Positions 45,411-55,054 of a DNA stretch of 64,000 bases are shown one piece after another (the stretch's first letter is position 1; every line of letters begins with the position of its first letter). Where the stretch lies: positions 1 through 64,000 of the forward strand of contig CALDZP010000007.1 in assembly GCA_937944105.1 (NCBI GenBank), written 5' to 3'. The stretch comes from an uncultured Ignavibacteria bacterium (lineage in GTDB: Bacteria > Bacteroidota > Ignavibacteria > Ch128b). Position numbers and translations under genes: made by a program. The notes below the pieces were generated by a model that ran no database searches, was not told the DNA's origin, and saw only the letters and a list, made by a program, of their open reading frames with translations.

Positions 45411-46388
45411 ATGAAAAAAGTAGTTTTAAGTGGTATGAGGCCCACAGGAAAACTTCATATTGGTCATTTTGTGGGTGCTCTTGAAAACTGGATTAAACTT
45501 CAAAATGATTTTCAAAATTTTCATTTAATTGCAGATTATCATGTTCTAACAACATCTCTTGATACATCAAATATTGAAAGAGATTCAATAGAAATGGCAA
45601 TTGACTGGATAGCTTCCGGCATTGATCCGGAGAAAAGTCCAATTTTTCGTCAATCAAAAATTAAAGAACATACTGAATTACATTTAATATTTTCAATGTT
45701 GATTACAACATCAAGATTGGAAAGAAACCCAACTGTTAAAGAACAGGTGCGCGATTTAAACATTGAAAATATTACATATGGACATCTTGGTTATCCGGTT
45801 TTACAGGCAGCTGATATTCTCTTATACAAAGGTAACTATGTACCGGTAGGTGAGGATCAGGTTCCCCATATTGAAATTACAAGAGAAATTGCAAGAAAAT
45901 TCAATTCTACATGGGGTGAAGTTTTCCCTGAACCAGAACCATTATTAAGTCAATTTGCAAGATTACCAGGTCTGGATGGAAATGCAAAAATGAGTAAATC
46001 TCTAAATAATGCAATCTTAATTTCTGATGAACCCGATGAAATAAAAGCTAAACTTAGAAAAGCTGTTACCGATCCTCAAAAAATTAGAAAAAATGATCCT
46101 GGTAGACCAGAAATTTGCCTCGTTTTTACTTATCATAAAAAATTCAATCCAGAAGAAACTCAAGAAATAGAAATTGGTTGTCGAAGTGGGGTTCTTGGTT
46201 GTGTTGAATGTAAATTGAAATGCTCTGATAAAATTGCAAAATTCTTTGAACCTGTAAGAGAGAAAAGAAAAGAACTTGAACTTAAACTTGATATCATTAA
46301 AGATATTTTAGTAGAAGGTGAAAAAAGAGCTCGCAAAGTTGCACAAGTTACAATGAATGAAGTCCATGAAAAAATGATGTTTGGTTAA
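45411..46388 (+). CDS. trpS: Tryptophan-tRNA ligase
   Basis: 325 aa, class I aminoacyl-tRNA synthetase that charges tRNA-Trp. The HIGH-type motif is GKLHIGHFVGALENW near residue 16, and the KMSKS loop is NAKMSKSLNNAI near residue 195. The core has YPVLQAADILLYKGNYVPVGEDQ. Four cysteines in the C-terminal part (CRSG, CVECKLKC) suggest a metal site or a structural cluster as in some bacterial homologues. It shares one base with the start of scpA (TAATG), implying coupling. GAGG is present upstream of the ATG. Confidence 0.97.
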   Translation: MKKVVLSGMRPTGKLHIGHFVGALENWIKLQNDFQNFHLIADYHVLTTSLDTSNIERDSIEMAIDWIASGIDPEKSPIFRQSKIKEHTELHLIFSMLITTSRLERNPTVKEQVRDLNIENITYGHLGYPVLQAADILLYKGNYVPVGEDQVPHIEITREIARKFNSTWGEVFPEPEPLLSQFARLPGLDGNAKMSKSLNNAILISDEPDEIKAKLRKAVTDPQKIRKNDPGRPEICLVFTYHKKFNPEETQEIEIGCRSGVLGCVECKLKCSDKIAKFFEPVREKRKELELKLDIIKDILVEGEKRARKVAQVTMNEVHEKMMFG

Positions 46389-47110
46389 TGGCAAATTCTA
46401 CATATAAAGTTTCTTTAAAAGATTTTGAAGGTCCACTTGACCTTCTTTTATTTTTTATTAAAAGAGATGAGCTCAACATTTACGATATTCCTATTTCTAA
46501 AATTCTTAAGGAATTTTTAGAATATCTTCATTTTATAGAAGAACTCGATTTAGAAATTGCCGGTGAATTTATAATGATGGCAAGCACATTAATGCACATC
46601 AAAGCACGAATGCTTTTACCCAGGGAAACTAACGAAAAGGGAGAAGAAATAGACCCGCGAGAAGAACTTGTTAATCGACTTATAGAATATATGCGTTATA
46701 AAGAAATGACCACGCAACTTTCGGAACTTGAAATTCAAAGAAGAAAAATTACTTTCAGAAAATATTTCAAGCATGATGAAGCAGCAGCTCCTCATGACTT
46801 TGAAATCTTATTAAAAAATATTACTCTATACGATCTTGCGAAAGCATTTAAAAAAGTTATCGATTCACTTCCAAAAATAACTGAACATACTGTTGTAAAA
46901 CCTCCAATTAGTACGGAAGAACAATTAGAATATTTAATGAATAAGCTTGAAGCCAAAAATGAAATTGATTTTAAGGAACTTGTTTCTGGAATGACTGAGA
47001 AACTAAGGATTATTGTTACATTTATTGTAATTCTTGAGTTAATTAAAAACAAAGTAATAACTATTATTGGTGGCGAAGATTTTAATAACTTTGTAATCAA
47101 AAAACTATGA
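46388..47110 (+). CDS. scpA: Segregation and condensation protein A
   Basis: 240 aa. Kleisin with the family N terminus KVSLKDFEGPLDLLLFFIKRDELNIYDIPI and a helical middle (EFIMMASTLMHIKARMLLP). The C-terminal winged helix is followed by scpB. Together with SMC and ScpB it compacts and separates chromosomes. It overlaps trpS by 1 base and scpB by 4 bases, so translation is coupled across three genes. Confidence 0.96.
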   Translation: MANSTYKVSLKDFEGPLDLLLFFIKRDELNIYDIPISKILKEFLEYLHFIEELDLEIAGEFIMMASTLMHIKARMLLPRETNEKGEEIDPREELVNRLIEYMRYKEMTTQLSELEIQRRKITFRKYFKHDEAAAPHDFEILLKNITLYDLAKAFKKVIDSLPKITEHTVVKPPISTEEQLEYLMNKLEAKNEIDFKELVSGMTEKLRIIVTFIVILELIKNKVITIIGGEDFNNFVIKKL

Positions 47111-47793
47111 ATTTAGAATTAAAACATATTGTTGAAGCTTTAATTTTTGCATCAGACGAACCAGTTGATACTGCAACGATTGTCAACATCATAAAATCTA
47201 TTGATAAAGAAAAAGAAGAACTTGAACTTTATACACTTATCGAAAATGCGATCGATGAGCTTAATGAATTCTACGATTCAAATGGAACGGCATTTAGAAT
47301 AATAAAAATAGCAAAGGGCTACCAATTCGCTACTAAACCTGCATTCTCCAGATATGTTGGTTTTATGAATACCGAGAGAAAACAAAAAAGACTCTCTCAA
47401 GCAGCTTTGGAGACACTCGCTATAATTGCATACAAACAACCTATTACAAAACCTGAGATCGAAAAAATTCGCGGCGTTAATGCTGATTATATTTTATCAA
47501 CTTTACTCGAAAAAAATCTAATTTGTATAAAAGGTAGAGCTGAAACTGTTGGAAGACCGCTGCTTTACGGTACCACTGATGAATTTCTAAAATATTTCGG
47601 AATATCAGATTTAAGCGATTTGCCTAAACCAAGAGAAATTGAAGAAATATTAAATGATGAATCTTTTCTGGAACAGAAAAAGAGATTACTAATGAATTTA
47701 ATCGAAGATGAAGATCAACTCGAATTAGATTTTAATGAAAATGAAGAAAATGGTTCTGAAGAGAGAAATAACAATGGAAAAGATGAGACTTAA
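47107..47793 (+). CDS. scpB: Segregation and condensation protein B
   Basis: 228 aa. Two winged-helix domains: the first begins LELKHIVEALIFASDEPV, and the second is RLSQAALETLAIIAYKQPITKPEIEKIRGVN with the family-specific GRAETVGRPLLYGTTDEFLKYFG. The last 40 residues are an acidic Glu/Asp/Asn-rich tail. It binds ScpA and SMC. It overlaps scpA by 4 bases and the rluB-like gene by about 20 bases. Confidence 0.96.
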   Translation: MNLELKHIVEALIFASDEPVDTATIVNIIKSIDKEKEELELYTLIENAIDELNEFYDSNGTAFRIIKIAKGYQFATKPAFSRYVGFMNTERKQKRLSQAALETLAIIAYKQPITKPEIEKIRGVNADYILSTLLEKNLICIKGRAETVGRPLLYGTTDEFLKYFGISDLSDLPKPREIEEILNDESFLEQKKRLLMNLIEDEDQLELDFNENEENGSEERNNNGKDET

Positions 47794-48484
47794 TAAATTT
47801 TTGTCTGAAGCAGGAATTGCATCTCGAAGAAAAGCTGATGATTTGATCAAGGAAGGTAGAATCGAAGTCAATGGTTCAGTTGTAACCGAATTAGGATTAA
47901 AAATTGATCCAGCTAAAGATATTGTAAAATACGATGGTGAAGTAGTCAAATTTAAAAAATATGTTTACTATCTCTTTCATAAGCCTGCTGGATATATTAC
48001 CACATTTAAGGACGAAAGAGGAAGAAAAACAATTTTCGACTTAATTAAAATCAATCAGAGAGTTTTTCCTGTGGGAAGACTTGATCGAGATACTACTGGA
48101 GTTATGATTCTAACCAATGATGGTAACTTTGCTAATTTCTTGATGCATCCTAAAAACAAAATTCCCAGAGAATATGTTGTCACGCTCGATAAACAATTTG
48201 TTGAACCATTAAATAAACTAAAAAAAGTTAACCTCGAAGATGGTCCAGTTTATGTTGATTCAATTGAATTTTTAGATTTTAGCAAAAGGAAACTTAAAAT
48301 ACTTCTTCACGAAGGAAGAAACAGAGTAGTTAAGAGAATTTTTTCAAAATTTGGTTATACTGTTAAAGCTTTACATCGAAAAAGTTTTGCTGGTTTTAAT
48401 GTAGATAGAATACCAGTTGGTAAATTAGTGAAAATTCAACCCGCTGAAATAAAAAGGATTTATAAACAATATGATGAAAATTAA
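47774..48484 (+). CDS. rluB: Ribosomal large subunit pseudouridine synthase B-like (RluB/RsuA family)
   Basis: 236 aa from ATG 47774 (MEKMRLNKFLSEAGIASRRK). Upstream in-frame ATGs (47735) would overlap scpB far more and add unconserved residues, so they were not chosen. An S4 RNA-binding domain (about 5-60) is followed by the synthase domain with VGRLDRDTTGVMILTNDG, where the Asp is catalytic, and HEGRNRVVKRIFSKFGY. It isomerises U2605 of 23S rRNA or a near site. RsuA/RluE paralogues share the fold, so the exact target uridine is uncertain. It overlaps dacB by 14 bases. Confidence 0.9.
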   Translation: MEKMRLNKFLSEAGIASRRKADDLIKEGRIEVNGSVVTELGLKIDPAKDIVKYDGEVVKFKKYVYYLFHKPAGYITTFKDERGRKTIFDLIKINQRVFPVGRLDRDTTGVMILTNDGNFANFLMHPKNKIPREYVVTLDKQFVEPLNKLKKVNLEDGPVYVDSIEFLDFSKRKLKILLHEGRNRVVKRIFSKFGYTVKALHRKSFAGFNVDRIPVGKLVKIQPAEIKRIYKQYDEN

Positions 48485-49994
48485 AAATTTATTGTTTTTA
48501 AACTTCATAGTTTTTTCATTAACTCTTTATTCTCAAAACACATCCAGAACTCAAACTGATACTTTACCAAAAGCAAGATATAGTGATTTGAAAGAGTTCT
48601 CTAAGATTCTTGATGATATATTTAACGATCCAGCTTTTTCAAATGCTCATTGGGGAGTCATAATACAATCATTATCAACAGGCGAATATTTTTATAGAAG
48701 AAATGAAAATAAGAATTTTATGCCAGCTTCAAATATGAAGCTATTTACTACTGCACTTGCACTTTTACAACTAGGACCTGATTATACTTACAAAACATCT
48801 CTTTATCTTAATGGAAAGATCAAAAACGAAGAAATTAAAGGTGATTTAATTCTAAGAGGAACTGGAGATCCAACAATTACTGGTAGATTTTATAATGACG
48901 ATGCGTTAACTGTTTTTAATAATTGGGCAGATTCACTCATTAATTTAGGTATTGAAGTTATTAATGGTAATATAATAGCTGATGATGATGCATTTGAAGA
49001 GGAAAATCTTGGTACTGGTTGGTCATGGGATGATGAAACTTATTACTATTCAGCTATTCCTGGTGCTGTTTGCTTCAATGATAATTGTATTGACTTAAAA
49101 ATTACTCCTTCAGATAAGATTGGTAAAAAAGCAATTATTGATTTCTATCCAAAAACTAAATTCGTAACTATATTGAATAATATAATAACCGTTTCCGATG
49201 ATTCGGTAACTAATATTGATTTTTACCGCGAGAGAAACACAAACATTATACAATGCTTTGGAACAATCAGAAAATCTGAAACTGAAATAAAAGAATCAAT
49301 TACTATTAATAATCCAACAAAATTCACTGCACAAATTTTAAAAGAAATATTTGAGAGCAAGGGTATAAAAGTAAAAGGTCAGGCACTGGACAACGATGAA
49401 CTTGGAATCTCCAGAGATTATTCAAAAATGAAATTAATTTTTACTCAAGAATCACCACCATTAAAAGAGATTATAAAAGTTATCAACAAAAGAAGTCATA
49501 ATCTTTATGCTGAACAAATCTTAAAAACAATTGGTTATGAAAAATTAAAATTTGGTTCAATCGAAAATGGATTAAAAGCATCTCAAAATATACTCAAGCA
49601 AATGGGAATTGATCCAGATAACATTCAAATTGTAGATGGTTCTGGTCTTTCAAGATTAAATCTTTTCACTCCAGCTCAATTGAATTCTTTACTAAGATTT
49701 ATGTATCGTTCAAAATATTTCAATGAATTTTATGAATCTTTACCAATAGCTGGAGTTGATGGAACAATTGCAAATAGAATGAAAAACACTCGGGCTATGA
49801 ATAATGTAAGAGCCAAAACTGGATATATTAATGCCGTTAGATCACTTTCAGGTTATGTTACAACCGCTGATGGTGAAATGCTTACTTTTGTTATGATTGC
49901 AAATAATTTTTTAGTTCCACTTAAGTTAGCAGAAAATATTCAAGATTTAATTTGTATTTTATTGTCAAACTTTACAAGAGGAAATACCAGATGA
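48471..49994 (+). CDS. dacB: D-alanyl-D-alanine carboxypeptidase/endopeptidase (PBP4 family)
   Basis: 507 aa. Signal peptide (1 to about 22, ending LYSQN), then the S13 family motifs: SxxK in ASNMKLFT, SxN in SHNLYAEQ and KTG in [14 protein letters not shown]. The long insert between the first two motifs is typical of PBP4. It trims D-Ala from, or cuts cross-links in, peptidoglycan in the periplasm. It starts in the last codons of rluB and its stop overlaps the lysS ATG (ATGA). Confidence 0.95.
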   Translation: MMKIKNLLFLNFIVFSLTLYSQNTSRTQTDTLPKARYSDLKEFSKILDDIFNDPAFSNAHWGVIIQSLSTGEYFYRRNENKNFMPASNMKLFTTALALLQLGPDYTYKTSLYLNGKIKNEEIKGDLILRGTGDPTITGRFYNDDALTVFNNWADSLINLGIEVINGNIIADDDAFEEENLGTGWSWDDETYYYSAIPGAVCFNDNCIDLKITPSDKIGKKAIIDFYPKTKFVTILNNIITVSDDSVTNIDFYRERNTNIIQCFGTIRKSETEIKESITINNPTKFTAQILKEIFESKGIKVKGQALDNDELGISRDYSKMKLIFTQESPPLKEIIKVINKRSHNLYAEQILKTIGYEKLKFGSIENGLKASQNILKQMGIDPDNIQIVDGSGLSRLNLFTPAQLNSLLRFMYRSKYFNEFYESLPIAGVDGTIANRMKNTRAMNNVRAKTGYINAVRSLSGYVTTADGEMLTFVMIANNFLVPLKLAENIQDLICILLSNFTRGNTR

Positions 49995-51505
49995 ATCAAG
50001 ATCAAAATTTACACATCGAAGATATTAATGTTTTAATCAAGCGAAGAATTGAAGAATTGGAAGAACTTAAAAAGAAAGGGATTAATCCATATCCATATAG
50101 CTATAATGTAACTCATAGTTCAAAAGAAATTTTGGAAAAATATTCCGAATTTGAAGGGAAGGATGTCTCACTTGCTGGCAGAATAATGTCATTAAGAAGA
50201 ATGGGAAAAGCTTCTTTCGCACATATAATGGATTTTAATGGAAAAATTCAAATCTACTTGAAAAAAGATGATTTAGGTGACTCGTATGATATTTTTAAAT
50301 TATTAGACATTGGGGATATCATTGGTGTGATGGGATTTGTTTTCAAAACTAAAACCGGTGAAATATCTATTCATGTAAAAGAATTAACAGTCTTAAGTAA
50401 AGCAATTCGACCTATTCCAATTGCCAAAGAAGTAATTGATGAACATGGGAATAAAATTATATACGACCAGTTTTCTGATAAAGAGTTGCGTTACCGACAA
50501 AGATATGTTGATTTGATTGTAAATCGTGATGTAATGGATGTATTTATTAAAAGAACAAAAATTATTCGTTATTTAAGGGAATATTTAGATTCTTGTGGTT
50601 ACTATGAAGTTGAAACTCCTGTCCTTCAACCAATTTATGGTGGGGCTGCCGCAAGACCTTTTGTAACTCATCACAATGCACTTGATATCGATTTATATTT
50701 AAGAATTGCTGATGAATTATATCTTAAGAGACTCCTGGTTGGAGGATTTGAAGGTGTATATGAGATTGCCAAAGATTTTAGAAACGAAGGAATGGATAGA
50801 GAACATAATCCAGAATTTACAATGCTTGAACTCTATGTTGCATATAAAGATTACTTTTGGATGATGGAGTTTGTTGAAAAACTTATTTCTACAATCGTCG
50901 AAAAACTTCATGGTAAACAGAAAATTATAATTGAAGATAAAGAAATTGATTTTACTCCGCCCTGGAAAAGATTTTCAATGGCTGAACTTATTAAGGAAAA
51001 ACTTGGAATCGATATCTTGAATGATGATTTTCAAAAACTTTACAATTTTGCAAAAACAAAACAAATTGATATTGAACCAAACATATCAAGAGGGAAATTA
51101 ATTGACGAAATTTTTAGTGAATTAGTCCAACCAGAATTAATTCAACCAACAATAATTTATGACTATCCCTTAGAATTATCTCCTCTTGCAAAAAGACATC
51201 GTTCAAGGCCTGATGTGGTTGAAAGATTTGAAGGTTTCGTAATGGGTCGTGAATTATGTAATGCTTTCAGTGAGTTAAATGATCCAATTGATCAACGAAA
51301 AAGATTTGAAGAGCAAATGAAAATGAGAAAAGCAGGGGATGAAGAAGCTCACATGTTCGATGAAGACTTTGTGAGAGCACTTGAATATGGTATGCCTCCT
51401 GCCGCTGGTCTTGGAATTGGCATTGATAGACTTGTTATGCTATTAACAAATCAACATTCAATACGTGATGTTATTCTTTTCCCAACTATGCGTCCAGAAA
51501 AATAA
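49991..51505 (+). CDS. lysS: Lysine-tRNA ligase, class II
   Basis: 504 aa from ATG 49991 ([11 protein letters not shown]); a longer in-frame start at 49952 would run deep into dacB. The OB-fold anticodon domain holds [20 protein letters not shown]. Class II motif 2 is in [23 protein letters not shown] and motif 3 in [19 protein letters not shown]. It charges tRNA-Lys. The start overlaps the dacB stop by four bases. Confidence 0.96.
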   Translation: MNQDQNLHIEDINVLIKRRIEELEELKKKGINPYPYSYNVTHSSKEILEKYSEFEGKDVSLAGRIMSLRRMGKASFAHIMDFNGKIQIYLKKDDLGDSYDIFKLLDIGDIIGVMGFVFKTKTGEISIHVKELTVLSKAIRPIPIAKEVIDEHGNKIIYDQFSDKELRYRQRYVDLIVNRDVMDVFIKRTKIIRYLREYLDSCGYYEVETPVLQPIYGGAAARPFVTHHNALDIDLYLRIADELYLKRLLVGGFEGVYEIAKDFRNEGMDREHNPEFTMLELYVAYKDYFWMMEFVEKLISTIVEKLHGKQKIIIEDKEIDFTPPWKRFSMAELIKEKLGIDILNDDFQKLYNFAKTKQIDIEPNISRGKLIDEIFSELVQPELIQPTIIYDYPLELSPLAKRHRSRPDVVERFEGFVMGRELCNAFSELNDPIDQRKRFEEQMKMRKAGDEEAHMFDEDFVRALEYGMPPAAGLGIGIDRLVMLLTNQHSIRDVILFPTMRPEK

Positions 51506-51506
51506 A

Positions 51507-52706
51507 ATGGAGAAAATCAGTACTCAAGTTTTGAGTATTTTGTTGTTAATACTAGCTATTTATTCAAAAGGGAATTGCAATAACAACATGTTTTCTGAAT
51601 CATTTATTCTTGATTCTGATTATATGGGTAAATTTTCTAATCCATCGATCTGGACATTAACGGAAAAAAAATTACATAGATTACCTTTAAATTTTTCAAA
51701 CTTTAATACCTTAAAAAATTTTTTAATTAACGAAAACATTGAATTAAAACCAGTTGAAAATCCTAATACTGATTTCATAAATAAAAATAATTCGTTTGAA
51801 GATAGAAATTTATTTCCACAATATTTACCTGATTCATCTGAGACTCAAATTAATTCAAAATATGTTTTCATCTACAAACAACTTGAGCCAATTGAAACTT
51901 TCGATTTTAAACCCTTCTCAAAAAAAATTAATTACTTTAAGCTTGGTGTTGTTACAACTGGCTGTGCCACATCAATTGCTATACTGCATCAATATCAGTC
52001 AAAAGCATGGTGGCAAGCAACACGCACAAAATTTCACTTTCAAAATGACTGGGAATATGCACTATGGATTGATAAATTAGGACATTGGTGGGGAGCTACA
52101 GCAATTCAGCATATTTTTTCTTCATCTTTAAGCTGGTCTAATTTTTCTGATCAAACTTCTGTAGTGTTAGGTTCAATTTTAGCTTTTGCATATCAACTAT
52201 ATGTTGAAACTTATGACGGATATGCTTCAAACTGGGGATTTAGCCCTGGTGATGCAGTCTTTGATTTTGGCGGCGCTTTTTATCCATTAGTTCAATATTA
52301 TTTCCCAGGTTTGAAAAACATTAACCTAAAACTAAGCTATTATCCATCGAAACGATTATTAAAGAAAAATCCAGATGATGAATTGTATAAAAATAAATTT
52401 GTTATAGACGATTACGAAGGTCAAAGTTTTTATCTAAGTTTTAAGTTTAATAACTTTCTGCCGAAAGAATTGGAAAAATTCTGGCCTGATTTTTTATGTC
52501 TTGCAGTTGGATATCAAATGCGAAATTGGGATGGATATGGAAAAGCTGATAAAAATTATTATTTAGCCCTTGATTATGATTTAGAACAAATTCCACTTTA
52601 TGGTCAATTCTGGCAATTTTTAAAAAATACATTTAATCTTTTTCATTTGCCAGCACCAGCTTTAAAATTCTCAAATAAAAAAATATCATTTACAATTGCA
52701 TACTGA
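51507..52706 (+). CDS. DUF2279 family membrane-associated protein
   Basis: 399 aa from ATG 51507, one base after the lysS stop; the upstream ATG inside lysS is unlikely. An N-terminal hydrophobic signal or anchor is followed by a linker and then the DUF2279 core. That core has WIDKLGHWWGATAIQHIFSS, LGSILAFAYQLYVETYDGYA and WGFSPGDAVFDFGGAFYPL, with conserved His, Asp and Gly around membrane-dipping helices. The fold resembles VanZ/YfiM-type membrane domains. Function is unknown. It lies in an envelope-biogenesis part of the block, before a glycosyltransferase and a Wzi-like barrel. Confidence 0.72.
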   Translation: MEKISTQVLSILLLILAIYSKGNCNNNMFSESFILDSDYMGKFSNPSIWTLTEKKLHRLPLNFSNFNTLKNFLINENIELKPVENPNTDFINKNNSFEDRNLFPQYLPDSSETQINSKYVFIYKQLEPIETFDFKPFSKKINYFKLGVVTTGCATSIAILHQYQSKAWWQATRTKFHFQNDWEYALWIDKLGHWWGATAIQHIFSSSLSWSNFSDQTSVVLGSILAFAYQLYVETYDGYASNWGFSPGDAVFDFGGAFYPLVQYYFPGLKNINLKLSYYPSKRLLKKNPDDELYKNKFVIDDYEGQSFYLSFKFNNFLPKELEKFWPDFLCLAVGYQMRNWDGYGKADKNYYLALDYDLEQIPLYGQFWQFLKNTFNLFHLPAPALKFSNKKISFTIAY

Positions 52707-53430
52707 ATTGATAAGCATAATAATACCAACCTTGAATGAAGAAAAACTTCTTCCACAATTACTCGATCAATTAAGTGATCAGAAAATAAAATCAAAATAT
52801 AAATATGAGTTAATCATATCCGATGGTGGAAGTAAGGATAATACAATTGAAATTGCAAAAAAATATACTGATAAAATTGTAATTCATCATGAAAATAGAC
52901 GTCAAAAAATTTCAGAAGGTAAAAATCTTGGTTATAGAATTTCAATTGGAGACATATTAGTATTCATTTGTGCCGATTGTCGGCTTGAAAATCCTGAACA
53001 ATTTTTTGATTATGTTAATTCTTTTAGAAACTCAAAATACCTTGCTGCCACATTCTGGTTTGATGTTTTCCCGGAAGAAAAAATTTGGAGTGATTATATA
53101 TTTCATTTTTTTTTCAACTGGTTAATAAAGTTATTAAATTTTGTTGGTAATGGAATGGGTCGAGGTGAATGTCAGGTAATTAAACGAAGTATTTTTAAAG
53201 AACTTGGCGGTTATAATGAAGAATTAATTGCAGGAGAAGATTATGACCTTTATACTCGTATAAGAAAAAAAGGAAAAATCCATGTTAATTTTAAAATTAA
53301 AGTATATGAATCGCCAAGACGTTATAGAAAATTTGGTTACTTAAAAATTTTACTAATGTGGTTTCGAAATTCCTTAAGAGTATTTAATTTAATTAAAACG
53401 CAGGTAGATGAATGGAAAGAAGTAAGATAA
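52696..53430 (+). CDS. Family 2 glycosyltransferase
   Basis: 244 aa, GT-A fold. N-terminal SIIIPTLNEEKLLPQLLDQL, then IISDGGSKDNTIEIAKKY with an Asp pair, CADCRLENPEQFFDYV as the DxD-like site, and later GGYNEELIAGEDYDLYTRIRKKG with the catalytic acidic residue. It transfers sugar from a nucleotide sugar, donor unknown. The start is a TTG (52696, or 52708) overlapping the previous stop; no ATG fits the first strand. It overlaps the Wzi-like gene by 19 bases. Confidence 0.85.
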   Translation: MHTELISIIIPTLNEEKLLPQLLDQLSDQKIKSKYKYELIISDGGSKDNTIEIAKKYTDKIVIHHENRRQKISEGKNLGYRISIGDILVFICADCRLENPEQFFDYVNSFRNSKYLAATFWFDVFPEEKIWSDYIFHFFFNWLIKLLNFVGNGMGRGECQVIKRSIFKELGGYNEELIAGEDYDLYTRIRKKGKIHVNFKIKVYESPRRYRKFGYLKILLMWFRNSLRVFNLIKTQVDEWKEVR

Positions 53431-55031
53431 TTATCATTGCAATTACATTAATGTTAATGATTCAAATTCTTTCTGCTCAGGGTCTTTTCGTTCATTATCA
53501 GCATCCTGTCTATTCATTTCTCGATAGAATGGAAGCCTCAGGAATTATTAGCAACTATGCAAATGAAACTAAACCACTTTTAAGATCTAAGATTGTAAGT
53601 TACTTATCTGAAATTTTTGATAAAAGATTTGAGCTCAATAAAACTGATAGAAAATTTCTTAGTTATTTCATTGATGAATTTTATTTTGACATCACAGGGA
53701 AACTCGACCGATATGAAATTTTGTTTAGTTCGGAGAATTATTCTCCTTTAAGTAATAAAGAAAAATTTATCTATGCTTATTCAATGAATAATGAGTTCTC
53801 AATTTTTGTAAAGTCACACATAAATAGCTTTTTGATAAATTCTAAGGATCAAAGGTTTGCACACTTAATTGAAGGAGGTGGGAGGTTTTATGGAAATTTC
53901 CGGAAAATTTTAGGATTTGAATTTGATGCAACAAATGGATTTGTCTTTGGGTCAAAATCTACTGCACTTAATCTTCACGAACTATCGTATAATTTCAAAT
54001 TACTGGAGAGACCAGAAGAAAGATTCTTTGATAGATCTTATAGTTACGTTATGGTTGAATTTCCATTTTTAAATTTTGGAATTGGGAAAATTAGACAAAC
54101 AATTGGTTATGGAATCAATCAATTAATTTTATCAGATTATGGACCTGAGTTTGAAAAAATTTTTCTGAATTTAAATTATAAAGCCTTTTCAATTGAATTT
54201 TTGCACGGATGGCTTCAAAATTCAAGATTTCATAAAAGCATTCCAGAAATTCCGAAGTTTTTTGCTCATCATCGACTATCATTTTCACCTATTAATAATT
54301 TAAAATTAGGTGTTGGTGAATCAATCATTTATTCCAGAACCTCACCTGAACTGGCGTATCTAAATCCTTTAAATTTTTATAAATCAATTGAGCATCAACT
54401 TCAAGACAAGGATAATGCCTTATTGTATTTTGATTTCGAATTTTTAATCAAAAGAAATGTCAGGCTATATTCCACCTTTCTAATTGATGATATTGATTTT
54501 GCTAAAATTGGAAAAAACTGGTACGGAAATAAGACAGCATTCAGCATCGGTTCAAATTTCTATTACCCAATTCCAGAAATTCCTATCCACTTACAGATTG
54601 AGTATAGCCGAATTGAGCCATATACTTACACTCACAGATTTAATAATATTAGCTATACGAGTTTAGATTTACCTCTTGCAACTGAACAACCTCCAAATTC
54701 CTTCCGAGTAAGTTTTAAATTGGTTTATGAAACAAGTCCAAATTTTAATATTAATTTACTATACTCATTTACAAAACATGGTTCAAACTATTTTTACAAT
54801 AATAAATTTGTAAATGTTGGTGGGGATATAAATTCTGGATTTGATGCAAACAATGATTCCGAACTTGTGCATTTTCTGGCCGGTAAAACTGAAACAATTC
54901 ATGATTTTGAGCTTAATATAGTTTATGAAATTTTAAGAAACATTAAGTTGAATTCTAAAATTGATTACTCAAAAGCAATAAGTAAAAAATCATTTTTGAT
55001 TTTATCTTTTGGTTTTATATCTTTTTTGTAG
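53412..55031 (+). CDS. Outer-membrane beta-barrel, Wzi-like capsule-assembly type
   Basis: 539 aa. Signal peptide ending in LSAQG (about residue 23), then an N-terminal helical segment (YSFLDRMEASGIISNYANETKPLLR) typical of the Wzi-like family. A long antiparallel barrel with aromatic-ended strands closes with the residues FLILSFGFISFL. Wzi is an outer-membrane lectin that helps attach group 1 capsule; here the adjacent glycosyltransferase gives mild support. It could equally be another porin-like barrel. Confidence 0.7.
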   Translation: MERSKIIIIAITLMLMIQILSAQGLFVHYQHPVYSFLDRMEASGIISNYANETKPLLRSKIVSYLSEIFDKRFELNKTDRKFLSYFIDEFYFDITGKLDRYEILFSSENYSPLSNKEKFIYAYSMNNEFSIFVKSHINSFLINSKDQRFAHLIEGGGRFYGNFRKILGFEFDATNGFVFGSKSTALNLHELSYNFKLLERPEERFFDRSYSYVMVEFPFLNFGIGKIRQTIGYGINQLILSDYGPEFEKIFLNLNYKAFSIEFLHGWLQNSRFHKSIPEIPKFFAHHRLSFSPINNLKLGVGESIIYSRTSPELAYLNPLNFYKSIEHQLQDKDNALLYFDFEFLIKRNVRLYSTFLIDDIDFAKIGKNWYGNKTAFSIGSNFYYPIPEIPIHLQIEYSRIEPYTYTHRFNNISYTSLDLPLATEQPPNSFRVSFKLVYETSPNFNINLLYSFTKHGSNYFYNNKFVNVGGDINSGFDANNDSELVHFLAGKTETIHDFELNIVYEILRNIKLNSKIDYSKAISKKSFLILSFGFISFL

Positions 55032-55054
55032 AATAAATTATTAAAGGGTAAAAG

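Noticed and set aside
47735-47773. Longer start for the rluB-like gene
   Set aside because: The added residues are a poorly conserved KMKK/MVLKREI run inside scpB; ATG 47774 begins the family's conserved S4 domain.
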